Shown here piece after piece: positions 23,324 to 35,367 of a stretch of 64,000 nucleotides of DNA; the stretch's first letter is position 1, and each line of letters begins with the position of its first letter. The notes under the pieces were generated by a model. The model did no database searches. It saw nothing but the letters and a program-made list of their open reading frames with translations, and was not told the origin of the DNA. Location of the stretch: contig CM038467.1 of assembly GCA_021464415.1 (NCBI GenBank), positions 8,015,411 to 8,079,410 on the forward strand. Direction: 5' to 3'. This DNA is from Lonicera japonica (lineage: Eukaryota > Streptophyta > Magnoliopsida > Dipsacales > Caprifoliaceae). The position numbers and the translations under genes are program-made.

Positions 23324-24028
23324 TTTTTTGGTAAGAAAGGAAAGAAACAAAACAAACAAAACAACTACTCTCCACGACGGTATGCAACTCCTTGCATATA
23401 TACTTTGAGTAACATTCCTAACTCCATATATGGTTGGCACCATCACCCTCATGGCTTGCTCTCCTTGGGTTCTCCCAAGTTTAGACATGTAGTCCGCACA
23501 CTTATTCCCTTCCCTCAGCATGTGCGTAAGCTCCTAGCGCATAGCTTCCTTCAAAGTCCTGCAGTCTTGAACGAGGGTCTTGTCCGGGTGGTTTTCAATA
23601 TCATCTTTGTTAATCAAGTTCACTACATTAATCGAGTCCGTCTCCACGATAGCTTCCGGCCAATCTCTTTCACTTGCCAATTTCATAGCCCGCCGTATTC
23701 CTCATAACTCCGCCTGAAGGGGTGTTGCGTATCCAATACGCCCACAGAATCCCTCAATCGATCTACCATAGCTGTCTCGAGCAAGACCGCCATAAGCTGC
23801 CCATCCGTACTCACCAAAAGTGCTTCCGTCTGAATTAATCTTTATGGCACCTGCTGGAGGGAAACACCACTTGATAAAATTGCAGATTTGATTAGATCTT
23901 TGATTACTATTAAGATTAAAAGCATGGAAAATTTCGAGTGCAAGCGTGCGGCTCCACAAAGCAATGTTTTCAGTTTGTATAGTAATATTATTGAAAACTC
24001 TATCATTTCTACATATCCAAATCGTCCT
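23324..24028 (-). mobile_element. 5'-truncated LINE insertion with RNase H-like domain
   Basis: A perfect 18-bp direct repeat GGTGGAATCTTTTCTATT flanks the insert (23306-23323 and 24029-24046). The left edge has a T run that is the poly(A) tail of a minus-strand insertion. One minus frame (23959 to 23294) encodes the C-terminal plant LINE domain (RVT_3/RNase H type): IKINSDGSTFGEYGWAAYGG with the catalytic NSDG, then LQAEL, ETDSINVVNLIN, and NKCADYMSKLG. It is interrupted by two in-frame stops (TGA after LQAEL; TAG before ELTHMLREGN). The upstream part keeps IWICRNDRVFNN, typical of the region after the zf-RVT domain. The reverse transcriptase itself is absent. Confidence 0.93.
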
Positions 24029-24334
24029 GGTGGAATCTTTTCTATTGAAATAATTTGGTGGTTTTAAATCTAATTGGTTTTGATGACTAAATTTTCTTGT
24101 TTTGTAAAGTCGCCTATTTTGTAGGTGAGTTGCAAGTGATTGACAAAAAAATAGAAGGGTGAGATAAAAAGAAACTCAAAATTAAGACCAGAAGATTAAA
24201 TTTGTAAATTTATTTAAAAACACCCATATTTAATTCTCGCATAAATTATACTAACAAGAGAAAAATGGACGCCTTTGAATTTTAGAGCAGAATAAAATAC
24301 ACCTACTATATTTACGTCAGATTACATCATCTTA

Positions 24335-24787
24335 TCAACTTCTCGTGGGTCTCCTCTTTTCTTTTGGTTCATAATATATATGTGTCAAAGTTTTCGATGA
24401 TTCTATAATTACCCAATGAAAATATAAATTAGATGGTAGAGAGTCACCTTTTACATCAACATGCAGGAGCAACAAACCGAACATTTCAGATATTCCATAA
24501 TCATTAATCCAACTGACTGGTTGCAGTCGAGAAGATACTAAACAACGTTTTTTTTTTTTTTCTTTTTTCCTTTTCATAATCATCAGTCCAACTAACACCA
24601 ACTGTGTAATCGACAATATACTAAAGAATTTGGGCTGTACCTCAATCGGACCAAGAAAAAAAGAGGAAATCATGTGATTCAAAAAAATCAACTGCAAATT
24701 TTCGTAACAAATTAACTTGTGTTTTAATAACACATAATAATAATTTAAAAATAAAAATAAAAATACAATATACATTAAATAATACAT
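24335..24787 (-). other. Unrecognised open frame of 150 codons
   Basis: The minus frame is open for 150 codons. Its C-terminal half (QPVSWINDYGISEMFG, LLLLHVDVKG, NLYFHWVIIE) looks more protein-like than random AT-rich sequence, and VGVSWTDDYE in a neighbouring frame resembles QPVSWINDYG. A homopolymer run (about 24548-24560) separates the halves. I recognise no family; it may be a decayed gene fragment or chance. Confidence 0.25.
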
Positions 24788-24874
24788 AAATTTTCATATA
24801 TACATATTTAATATATGCCAAAAACACTAGCCTTCTTATAGTATAGTTGCACAAGTTAAGAGCATCTCTAACAA

Positions 24875-25035
24875 GTTGAGGAGAAGGGTTGGCCTAGTAG
24901 TAGGCAACTTCTACCCTTGTCTTAAGGTTAAAGATTCGACTCATGAAGGTGGGTGGAAGGTTTTTTATTATTTATAAGATTAAGAAAGAGACTTGGACCT
25001 CTCTTAATTTAAAAAAAAAATAAAGAAAAAAAAGA
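24875..25035 (+). mobile_element. tRNA-type SINE, 161 bp
   Basis: A 15-bp target duplication with one mismatch flanks it (GAGCATCTCTAACAA 24860-24874; GAGCATCTATAACAA 25036-25050). The body starts GTTGAGGAGAAGGG, has an A-box-like TTGGCCTAGTAGTAGGCAAC (24889-24908) and a B-box-like AGATTCGACTC (24932-24942) at pol III spacing, and ends in an A-rich tail. The target itself resembles the GAGCATCTCCAACA terminus of a MITE. Confidence 0.88.
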
Positions 25036-26472
25036 GAGCATCTATAACAAACTATTCTAAAGATTAAAATGCAATTCTTTTGAAGAGTCATATTGGTTAA
25101 ATTGGCTCAAACAAAAATAGTAAAATTAGCTCTCTATTTTAAAGAGTCATTCACTCTCTCTTCAAAAATATATAGTGAAAAAGGGCTCTTCAAAATTATT
25201 GTTTTAATTATTTTATTTGATTAAAATTTGTATTAGTCAAATAAAACAATGCTCTCATTAATCGTTAAAAATAAAAAATAAAAAAAAATATTAAAACATT
25301 ATTATTTAAAAAGTTTGTTAAAGTTATTTGAAAGTGTTTTTGAAGATTAACTTTTTAAAGTATAACATTAATGAACAAAATATATATCTGAAGAAAAACT
25401 TTTATAGAAATTGTTGAAAATGGTCTAACATTTTCTATAATTTGAAGTTAAAACACATTTCTAGCTCTTTCCTGGGAGAGTTCTTTTTTTAAATAGGCTT
25501 TTTTTTAAACTTATTTAAGAGTATGGGGTGGTTTTGAACTTATTTGTGGATATAGGGTAGTTTTAAAAACGCTGGTCAAAGCCACGTTTTTAAGCATAAA
25601 AACACTGGTCAAAATAGCGTTTTTACACAGCGAATTTTTTTTAAAAAAAAAATTTAAAAACGCCGACTTGTATAGCGTTTTTACGCGTAAAAACACTAGG
25701 CTATCTAGCGTTTTTATGCTTAAAAACAATACACCATCTAGCGTTTTTAAACCAACCAATTTTCACCCATTTTCTTTAACGTGTCCAAACTCATTCATGG
25801 AATGCTTATAAACTCTTTAACGTTTCTTTAATGAGTGTTGAGTAACAGAGATTCAAAAGGTAGTGTTAGTATTGCATTATCATGTATGATTTCTCAGATT
25901 TTAAATCTTGTTTCATTAGAATTGAGTTGCTACTATAAATAGAAAAAAATCAAATTTTTTTTAGCTTTACACTTAAATAACATAAATTAATTAAACCCCT
26001 ACTAAAAGTTGTAATTAATTACTATTTACTATAAATAGAAAAAATTCAATTTTTTTTAGCTTTACACTTAAATAAAATAAATTAATTAAACCCCTACTAA
26101 AAGTTGTAATTAATTACTATTTAGAGATGGGAGATTCAATCATAAATTCTTAAAACTTTTTACAATTCATGAGAAGTCAAGTTTTTTCATTCCATCTCAT
26201 TATTAATTTTCATTCCATCTCATTATTGTGTGTTATGAAATTATATTTTTCAATATTGGCTATTCAATTTTTTTAACCGTATTACAGCCCAAATGTTATT
26301 AATGTTATTAATTTTTTTAATGTTATTAATTTTCATTCCATCTCATTCCATTTCAGTAATTTTTCAAGCCATTACAGTTCAAATGCATTTCAAACAATAC
26401 TAATTGAAGAGGAACAAAGTCACATACATACATTACATAAAAATACACGATGTAGCCTACATAAATTCATAT

Positions 26473-26547
26473 GCCACTTGCTTCTGCGGAGAGGTTGCTC
26501 CAACGAGAGTTTCATGGACGACGAGAAACCCCGGTAGAATGTGTTAA
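26473..26547 (+). pseudogene. GRF-type zinc-finger fragment inside the MULE
   Basis: The plus frame reads ATCFCGEVAPTRVSW followed by TTRNPGRMC and a stop. This matches the zf-GRF pattern CxCG, about eight residues, S-W-T, then RNPGR-(RFY)-C, with the RFY part missing. GRF zinc fingers occur in plant nucleic-acid enzymes and in short proteins often associated with transposons. The fragment is too short to function and has no clear start. Confidence 0.7.
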
Positions 26548-26905
26548 TTTTGCATATATGTTATTTCAATATGTATGGATTTGGTTACATTCTATTTTTC
26601 TTAGAATGTGTAACGTTACATCGAATGTGCGTTTTTAATTTTTTCGTATTTAATGAAGATGTAAATATCGAATTTATATTAGTTAATGAATGGATTTGGA
26701 CCCTCGTACATCTTTTTTTTCTATTTATAGTAAATAGTAATTTATGTTAAATTACTATTTATAGTAAATAGTAATTAATTACAACTTTTATAGTAAATAG
26801 AAAAGGGGTGAAAATTCATTTGCCCGGCATTTTTAAAAAAAAATGATTTTTTTCTATTTATAGTAAATAATAATTAATTACAACTTTTAGTAGGGGTTTA
26901 ATTAA

Positions 26906-27628
26906 GGGTGTTCTTAAATACACCCACAAAATCAGTCTTCTCACTCCAGTGTGAGAATACTTTCTTCTCATTCCAGCAAATCTTTAAAAAATCTTGCACT
27001 TCACCCCAGTGGTGGGGTGAGTTTACTGAAATAATGCAGAGACGATAAAGTTTTGTCGCTAAAAATAAAAATATTAAATATTTCATTAAAATAAGACATA
27101 ATAAACAAAAATTACATTGTTCTTAATAAATTTCATTAAAAATTCTACCTAAATAGTTCCTCTGAAGATACAAAATATTAATTGTGATAAATACATTTTT
27201 AGCAATTATATGAAATTTCATATAATCTTTTATTATTCATTACGTAAGCTATCTCTCTCTAAAATGTACATGTAAGCGATATGGAGCAATAAGTTAGGTA
27301 AGATTGCAAAGATTCGGAGGAGCTATTGAAATTAACTAATTAATTAACAAAAGTAATAATTAAGTCTTATACTATATAAATATATGTCTTAATTCACTAC
27401 ATCAAAAATATTAAAAGAACAAGTTTATTTTTATCAAAAATATTAAAAAAAAGATGATGGAGAAAAAAAAACTCGCGGAAAAAAAAGTGAATAGCGATGA
27501 TTTTTTCCTTAGAAAGAAATTGGGGTGAGAAGAAAGTTTTTTATAATATTTTTTAGGATAAGTTTGACTTAGTTTTGGATTTCAGTAGGGTAAGAAGACT
27601 GATTTTGTGGGTGTATTTAAGAACACCC
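26906..27628. mobile_element. TIR element nested in the MULE, 723 bp
   Basis: Ends GGGTGTTCTTAAATACACCC and GGGTGTATTTAAGAACACCC are perfect inverses; similarity continues into ACAAAATCAGTCTTCTCAC. The target duplication is TTAATTAA (26898-26905; 27629-27636). The uninterrupted site survives elsewhere in the MULE at about 26086-26100 (inverse of GGGGTTTAATTAATTTAT). A relative is at 51647-52632. No transposase. Confidence 0.92.
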
Positions 27629-28190
27629 TTAATTAATTTATGTTATTTAAGTGTAAAGCTAAAAAAAAATTGAATTTTTTCTATTTATAGTAGCAACTCA
27701 ATTCTAATGGAACAAGATTTAAAATCTGAGAAATCATATTTGATAATGCAATACCAACACTACTTTTTAAATCTCTGTTACTCAGCACTCGTTAAAGAAA
27801 CGTTAAAGAGTTTATAAGCATTCCATGAATGAGTTTGGACACGTTAAAGAAAATGGGTGAAAATTGGTTGGTTTAAAAACGCTAGATGGGGTATTGTTTT
27901 TAAGTGTAAAAACGCTAGATGGCCTAGTGTTTTTACGCATAAAAACGCTAGATTGACTAGTGTTTTTACGCGTAAAAACGCTATACAAGTAGGCATTTTT
28001 AAATTTTTTTTTTTTTTTTTAAATTCGCTGTGTAAAAACGCTATTTTGACCAGCGTTTTTATGCTTAAAAACGTGGCTTTGACCAGCGTTTTTAAAACTA
28101 CCCTATATCCACAAATAAGTTCAAAACCACCCCATACTCTTAAATAAGTTTGAAAATAAGCCTATTTAAAAAAAGAACTCTTCCTGGGAG

Positions 28191-28900
28191 CAAACAGCAT
28201 TAATCAAAAGTAGGCTGGAGGGACTGGTTTGAGAATCTCTAGAGAGAGGTATGATGATCTCTAGTGGAACTGTTAGTGATATTTGTTTTCATTGTGTTAT
28301 AATTATCATCAACCCAACCAAACATCATAACAAATTCAGTGGCCACGACTTCATTGGAATTCCCGTCTTCAATACTCACCTCCCAATCAGATCCTCGGTG
28401 GGATTTCCCTTTCTCAATTTCTTTTTACACATATTCTCATTTCTCAAACATCATTCATTACTCATTGAATTCTATTCTCAGTGAAATTAATAGTTGTTAA
28501 TTGCACTCATTTACTCCAACTCACCCGCCACTTTGTCCAACAAACACCACCTCTCCACCAAACCCAAAGATCAATACAACTAAATATATATAAAAATAAA
28601 AACTATTCGATTCCACAAACCTTGAACTGTACAAGAAACAAAACCAGGTACGAAGAGAGACCATTATTTTTATAACATCTTATTTATGGTATATGTAATA
28701 ACAACAGATTCATAATAATAAAATAAAAAGGTACAAAAGCCTCCAAAATTCTACAAACTCCCTTGCTGCATATACTACTACTACTTAAGTTTTATGGTAA
28801 GAGAGAGGGGGGGACACATGTAGAGCATAACAACAAGACGAGAAAAAAGGACATGGACATTGAACGCACAACCCATGTGCTACTGCACCCAAAATTTTTA
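28191..28900. other. Intergenic DNA between the MULE and the HIPP gene
   Basis: No exon recognised. A small ORF at 28481-28675 has no family resemblance. The right part is the 3' flank of the minus-strand HIPP7-like gene. Confidence 0.45.
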
Positions 28901-28948
28901 ATTTTTTTTTAATTCAATCTCAATTTTGCCCCTCACATCCTTCCAAAT

Positions 28949-30689
28949 TTACATAACAGAACATGCATTTGGATTCTCATCGCTGAACATCTGTGGAGGC
29001 GGAGGGTAGGATACATACAATTCGGTGGCGAACCTGTGAGTATCAATTTGGTAATTTTGCGGATAAATGTACTGAAATTCGTTCTTCATCTCAGTCACCT
29101 TATTCTCTTCTTCACCGGCCACCTCTGGTTTCGCCACCGCCGCCGCAGCTTCATCTCCGCCGCCGTCTTTCTTCTCCTCCGCCTTGCCGCCTTCTTTCTT
29201 TTCGGCGGCGGCTGGTTCTTCGGCTTTTTTCTCTTCTTTGGCCTTGTCTTCTTCTTTCTTATTCTCGGGGGGGTCTTGCTTCACAATAACTGCGTGTTTG
29301 CCTGTTCGCTTGTACACGTATTCCACCAGTTGCGGCGGATCAAACACACCTTTCACCGTCACTTGCGAACTTTTTAGATCTGGGTCTGCATTCTCCACGC
29401 CTAATTTATTGAAATAAGAAAAACTTAGAATTGACTTAAGAAGAGTTGAAGAAATTCAAAGGGAATCAGAGAATTTTGAATATTTTATTCCTATTAAAGA
29501 ATGTATGGATTGTGAGGGGACGGGACGGGCGTATGGAATTGTAATTTGGGTTATATATATTATTATATATATTACAGAGATCCGAAAAGAAAGTAAATAA
29601 TAATGGATTTTGCTAATACAGCTAAAAAGAGATAATATAATTTTATTTTTATTTTTTTAAAAAAAGATAGATAAATAAATAAATAAAGGGAAATAAAAAG
29701 GGACCAACAAGTTAAGTTAATAGAAGAAGAAGAAGAAGAAGAAGAAGAAGAAGAAGAGATAATTATTTATACCTTTAATTCTCTGTATACGTTTTTTGAT
29801 TTCTTGAGCACAAGCCTCGCAATGCATGTGTACTTTGAGAACCACTATTACAACTTGAGGCTACACAGCAACAAAAGCATGAACTCAACAACCTAAACAT
29901 TACACAAATTAATTTATGATGCATCATCACAAAAATAGTATGATTATCTTTTCTTTCTTTTTTTTCAAAATTAAAAATAATAATAGTGAAACCTCCTCTT
30001 TCTTCTCTTCCGGTTTAGGAGTTTCTTTCTCTTCTGATTTGGGTTCATCGGCGGGAGGTTTAGGGATCGGAGATAAAAGCTCCACTTGACGGTGGCTTTT
30101 CCTCTGTACCCTCTGTAAAACCTTCACCGGATCTGCCTTCTCTCCCTTCACTACCACCTTATGCGTTTTGCAATCCGTCTGAACATCTTCAACTCCTGTA
30201 CGTCAATCAAAATACATTCATCTTATTTATTTCCTCCACTCATTTCATAACATTAATTTCTAAACTAAAAAATTAACCAACGAGGCTCTCTAAGTGTATC
30301 AAATTAATTAATTCAAAAAAAAAAAAATAGAAGAAGAAATTAACCATCAAATCCTTTGAGGCATCGACGGACTTTCCTGGCGCAGCCTTCGCAATGCATG
30401 AAGACTCTCAATACAATCTCTTGGGGTGGTGGCGGCTCTTTTGATTCCTCTGTTTTCTTGTCTTCTTTCTTTACTTCGCTTGGTTTTTCAGCTTTTGGTT
30501 CTTCTTTCTTCTTCTTCTCCTCCTCCTCCTCCTCTGGTTTCTTCACCTTTTCCTCCATTTTCTCTTCTTCTGGTTTCTTTTCCTCCTAATATATCAAACA
30601 CGAATACAAATCATCAAATCAAATCAAATTAAGAAGAGAAGAGAATGGATTTGAGTACCGAAGGAAGGGGAATTTCGGACCTCGCCCAT
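28949..30689 (-). CDS. HIPP7: HIPP7-like heavy metal-associated isoprenylated plant protein, five coding exons
   Basis: Coding exons on the minus strand are 30689-30681, 30585-30345, 30195-29993, 29860-29773 and 29400-28949, all GT-AG. They total 993 nt, giving 330 aa plus stop. The tiny first exon encodes only MGE, and joining it to exon 2 gives MGEEEKKPEEE, the family start. After a Lys/Glu-rich region come two HMA domains: about residues 60-122 with MHCEGCARKVRRC (Cys68, Cys71) and about 154-220 with VHMHCEACAQEIKKR (Cys165, Cys168). Both keep the metal-binding CxxC. A charged Lys/Glu/Ala linker and a Pro/Tyr-rich tail lead to the C-terminal CaaX box CSVM (327-330), for farnesylation. Arabidopsis HIPP7/ATFP3 has the same layout and similar length. 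Expected role: membrane-tethered binding of heavy metals. All key residues are present, so it should be functional. Confidence 0.96.
29722..29758. repeat. (GAA)n microsatellite in an intron of the HIPP7-like gene
   Basis: About twelve AGA/GAA units lie in the last intron (29772-29401). On the transcribed strand they form a polypyrimidine (TTC)n tract. Confidence 0.9.
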
Positions 30690-31090
30690 TTGTTTTCGTT
30701 CGGAGCCAAAATGAGAAAGTGATGGGTGGGGAATGGGGGGATAGATGGATTATTATATAATAATATAACTCTGATTAATTATGGGCTTGACTCGCACAGA
30801 AAGAAAAGAGACTCTTTCTATCTCTAAAAAAGAAAAAAGAAAGAAAAAAATACGAGTCCCGAGTAATGTATGTATGTATGTATGTATGTATCACACAGTA
30901 TAACCACCCTCACTGTGGACCATCAGATCCAGAGCCTTCTCATACTTAATCGTCGTCGTATACTGACGTGGCTATGTTATATTATAGGTGACACGTGCAA
31001 CGCCCTGCATAACGCCAGCTCCGCAGCTCGCCGGACTGCTGCTTGTGTGGAATGCTCCACGTACTATAAATATTTAAAATTTATCTGAAA
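30690..31090 (-). promoter_or_regulatory. HIPP7-like promoter region
   Basis: Upstream of the HIPP7-like ATG. It includes a (TATG)n run (about 30868-30891), TGACGTGGC (30964-30972, an ACGT-core/as-1-like motif), GACACGTGCAA with a perfect G-box CACGTG (30992-30997), and CCACGTAC at about 31058. Clustered ACGT cores suggest bZIP or bHLH input, for example ABA or light. This is inference from motifs; no TATA box or start site was fixed. Confidence 0.4.
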
Positions 31091-32867
31091 TCTGAAGTAT
31101 ATAATTGTTATCTCTTTTTATATTTTTAAAACTTTAAACAATTTTCTCTTATTATATAAATTAGGGTATCTCTTTGCTTAAAGGCATGATATAACAAAAT
31201 AAAAATTATTTATGTATTTTTTTAATTTATACTTGAAACAAACACGTCAAATAAGATATAAAGCACATATATTTATTCATTATTTTGTAAGAACTATATT
31301 TATAATTAAAAAAAAATTTAGTTCCTACATATATAGATTAATCCATATTTCAAATAGAAAATTACAAAACTTTTCGAAGTCGATCAAAATTTTGATACCT
31401 TTAAATGTCCATCCAACAATAATAAACTTTAATTCATTCCCTCACGACACCTTCAAATAAAGACTCAACAAATTGAACACATGTTTTCAAAACTAACATG
31501 ATAGATATATTCCAACCATTTCAAAATTATCTTAACTTTAAAATATTGTTCGTCACATATAATTTTGAAATCCCACAACATACTAAAACCCTACAGTCCC
31601 ATGTCTATCCCTCTCCCAAGATTCTCACATCAAACAAGTTAAAATATTAACTAAAAAAATTTAAAGCATTAAATATTTAATTACTTTTAGAATAATATAT
31701 TTTTTTATTTGCACCTTTAATTTTATATAATTAAATTAATTATATTCTTTTTGTTTCAAATTAAAAGAACATATCATCAGAATTTTTTAAAATATCAAAA
31801 ATTGATTTAGTAGTTAATTTAAAGTGTAAATTTGCTTAAAAGGCCATCTTTCTATTTGTATTACAAATAAGTTATTTATGAAAAAAAATATATCGCATTA
31901 CTAAAATAGTTATTTCCAAAATCTAACAAATTTCATTGACCTTTGAAATATGTCCTGATTTTATAATATAATTATATATGTCTCAATTTATAAGATTAAT
32001 ATTCATTTAATTAACTTGCGCTAAAGCACAATGTTTATGCATATTTTAAGAACAATACTATATTTATCGGGTATTCATACCGGTATGTATTATATGAGTT
32101 GATATTTTACAAAATATATATAATAAAAGTATAACTCATATAATATATTTGGTAAGAATCGTAAGTAAGATATATATTATAACAATAAGATTATTAACTT
32201 AAATTTGATTAAATAACGTAACAAACATGTACACGAAAGGGTTAAAAATAACATAGATGTTATTTTGCACTTAGCGTTCTGGGCCACAAGTTCTAAAAGG
32301 TCTAGCCTCACAACAAAGTAATTAAATTGGAGAAATAGGCAAATTTCTAATTTTGGCGAAGTGCTTGTTTGTTCTCGATCCTTCAAGCCAGCTGTGTTGA
32401 TAATTCTTTTTGTGTTCCTAATGTTTTTGGTTAGGTCCCTTCACCGTCAATGGTTGCGACTTTCCTCCCCCATTTTTCCTTCTCTTTGTGTGGCTGTGGT
32501 ATTTTAAAATTGAATATACATTTACCAATTAATGTACTACTTTTAGATTATTCTATTCATTTTTAAGTTAATGCATGTCAAGTCTATCTAGTATGAATTA
32601 ATACATAATAATTATATCTACTTTCACTTAATAACGCGTTTATATGTGCAATATTTTTCACGTAAAAAATTAGTCAAAATTACTTCAATAACACCTACCT
32701 CTAACCAATAATCAATATATTTAGTTGAAAGTAAAACAAATTGAATCTAATCAATAGAATTTTATATTTTCACTCTCTTTTCATAACAAACAAGGTATTT
32801 GTTTATTAGAGAGCAAAAAAAAAACAGAGGAGAAAACTAGGACCAAACTGTCCTTAGAAGTTGTTGT
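31091..32867. other. AT-rich intergenic DNA, nothing recognised
   Basis: No exon or bounded repeat identified. Confidence 0.5.
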
Positions 32868-32875
32868 GTGGTTCA

Positions 32876-33256
32876 TAGAGGCGGATCTATGTGTATGAGA
32901 AGGGGGCATGGTCCCCCCCAAATTTTTATTTTTTTTAATATATATATAATTAACTGTATGAAATTTTTATTGTAATTTTCCCAAATAATAAAATAATAAA
33001 ATAGTAAAGAGAGAGCGTGCATTCTCTTCTATGAATATTGTTAAATCCAAATTTCGAAGTAAAATAAAAGATGAATTTCTTATAAATTATTTGACTATCT
33101 TCATTGAAAGAGAAATTACAAGAAAGGTATGTTTTTTTTAGTGTAATTTTATATTTTTTCTATTTTGTAATACAATTTTACATATTTTATATTAAGTATA
33201 TTATGTAGTTGAAAATCATATGGTCTCCTCAAAAAAAAAATTTGAATCTGCCCCTA
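32876..33256. mobile_element. Short hAT-type element, 381 bp
   Basis: Ends TAGAGGCGGATC and GAATCTGCCCCTA are imperfect inverses, flanked by a perfect 8-bp target duplication GTGGTTCA (32868-32875; 33257-33264). GGGGGCATGGTCCCCCCC near the left end is palindromic. Non-coding. Confidence 0.88.
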
Positions 33257-33264
33257 GTGGTTCA

Positions 33265-35359
33265 AATTATTACTTTTCGTCGACATAATAGGTGTGATTT
33301 TTAGTTCAAGGGATAATTTTAAACTGGGACAATGGATTAGATCAGAGGACAGTTGTAGAGTTTATTATTTTATTTACACGAAAAGTTTTAGTTCAAAAGC
33401 TATGAACCCTCGCCTTTTTTCAAAAAAAATAATGCTTTTTTGTCCTTTATTATTTTATTTTTCATCGACCACACCTAAATTTAGGAATAATAAATGTGAA
33501 ACAATTGTTGAAGAACGCTAGTAAAATAGCTTTTTCTTTGGAAAAAAAAAAAAAGAGGTAGGAGGACAAGGTGTATTTCATATCCAGTGTAATAAATGCA
33601 TTAAAGGCTGTGGATTAGGCGCATTAAATCTACCATTACCAAACGGATCAAATACTTTTTAAAACAACACACAGCGAAAATACTTTTTAAAATTTACTTA
33701 TGGTCTTGAAACTAAACTAAGGAGTATTAATTTGCCTAACTTGTATGAAAATGTTTATATGAACCTTAGTCGCCCGAAATTGTGAAGATTATTTACAGGA
33801 AACAAAAGTTATATATAAATAGTTTCTAAAAGCTTAATGTAATATTTCAATGTTTCAAATTAATTGTTATATCTATTAGCAATCGTGTTTTTTTAATGTA
33901 GGAGGTAAAAATTGTAAATGTAGTTTTAGTCAGACCCAACGTGAATACCCAACGTGAATGACTCGTATTATAATATGCTTAAAGTCCAAAATCTTGAAAC
34001 TCATCACATCCTTTACACGGGAAAAGACAGTTAGCCGACCAGGTAACATCTCCATATTAGCCGACCATGAAGTAGGATACTCCGTCATAAGGAACTGAGT
34101 AAAGTATAAATTACTTAGTCATAAGGAACATACTTAGATTTTGGATTATTTTTTCAATTCTACTCGGTTCTTTATAACCAAGTGACAAGTGCTTTATTCG
34201 GTTCCTTTTGACCGAGTTTGATGAACAACACTCGGTTTCTAAGAACTGAGTAAACCTTCATCCATGATAGAGTAACCAGAGCAAAACATTATATCCTGCA
34301 TCAAATTTACAATATTTTAGAATAACAATAAAATCAATTGACCTTAAGTTTGTGATATTGTAAAACACACATTCAATCCAATTCAATAGTTCACAGTTAT
34401 TGTCCGTTAATGGAGCCTAGAAATTCACATGTCTTGTATCTTTAGCCATTTGGACCATCTCTTCCAAAATAAAAAAAGGAAAAGAAATTTTCATCAAATG
34501 AATATACAAGTGCATGGGTGGGTGAGAGAGAGATGAGTGTTTTTAGATTAACATTAATTAAACTTAAAATTATATGGAGTGTTAGGAAGAAGTAATGCGT
34601 ACTTATAAAGTGTTATACAGTTAAATGGTGTGTGTCAATAGCACCCCTATATATAAGAGTCATGTTATATACCACCCTCTTTTATAGTTAGAATACTAAA
34701 ATTTTAAAACAAGTTTGGTATTGCGACTATAAATTATGAGTTGGTTACCTCAATACATAACATATAAGTCGATAGTAAGTTGCCGACTTAAATGTCAACA
34801 TTCGATTGCAGTTTTCTGAGTTATAAGTTAAAATTCGATAACTTTTTATTGAGATCAAATGTTAGTGAATTATTTTAAAAAATTGACTCGACTAAAATTT
34901 GTCAAATGTAAAATTAGTGAAAGGTTACATAATCAAATGTTAAAATTAAACAACAAGACACTAACTCAATATTTATATTTAGAGTGTCACCATCCGAATG
35001 TCATAATTAACAATTTTAAAGTTATAGTGTTAAGATTTTATTAATATTTTAATTATAAAATTGGAATGCTTATACCATCGTCCTTACATATAAGGTCACA
35101 TCATGATGTGACATATTTCACCAATATTGTGCCAAGGAAGATAAGTGAAAATTCAACGTCAAATGAAATCTGATTAGACCATTACTAGGATTTAGAATGA
35201 TGTGCGAGAAGTTACTATTTATGAATAAGGAAATATATACTTTTATGAGGTATAAGCGTGGAAATCCAGATGCTCAATAGATAGGCCAATAACGTATTTT
35301 TATTTTTTTACGCCAATAATGATTTTTTATTCGAATGGATATGAGATAATACAAGTGGG
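33265..35359. other. Intergenic DNA with one palindrome cluster
   Basis: Mostly featureless. At 34163-34255, CTCGGTTCTTTATAACCAAG, TTCGGTTCCTTTTGACCGAG and CTCGGTTTCTAAGAACTGAG are three consecutive modules of the palindrome family seen at 4.8-5.4, 6.6 and 44.05 kb. Confidence 0.6.
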
Positions 35360-35367
35360 ACCAGAAA

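Larger units (their letters stand above)
25478..28180. mobile_element. Mutator-like element with long TIRs, 2.7 kb
   Basis: The ends GAGTTCTTTTTTTAAATAGG and CCTATTTAAAAAAAGAACTC are perfect inverses, flanked by a 9-bp target duplication TTCCTGGGA (25469-25477; 28181-28189). The TIRs extend about 500 bp (25478-26000 and 27635-28180), so the same apparent frame is read inward from both ends. The outer TIR has tandem palindromes of the type AGCGTTTTTA-TAAAAACGCT. Inside the left TIR a 107-bp-scale tandem duplication (about 25930-26125) occurs. The interior has a GRF-type zinc-finger remnant (26473-26547) and a nested element (26906-27628). No MURA transposase seen. Confidence 0.93.

Noticed and set aside
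24889..24943. A and B boxes as a functional tRNA gene
   Set aside because: No cloverleaf can be drawn; the boxes sit in a SINE with a target duplication and an A tail.
25511..28147. Two ORFs with identical C-termini on opposite strands
   Set aside because: They are the same TIR read from each end of the Mutator-like element; palindromic modules, not protein.
28993..29417. Plus-strand ORFs of 77-113 codons opposite the HIPP7-like last exon
   Set aside because: Antisense shadows of the Lys/Glu/Ala-rich HIPP coding sequence; the minus-strand frame joins perfectly to the other exons.
30356..30632. Ser/Phe-rich plus-strand ORFs
   Set aside because: Antisense of HIPP7 exon 2; low complexity and no start context.
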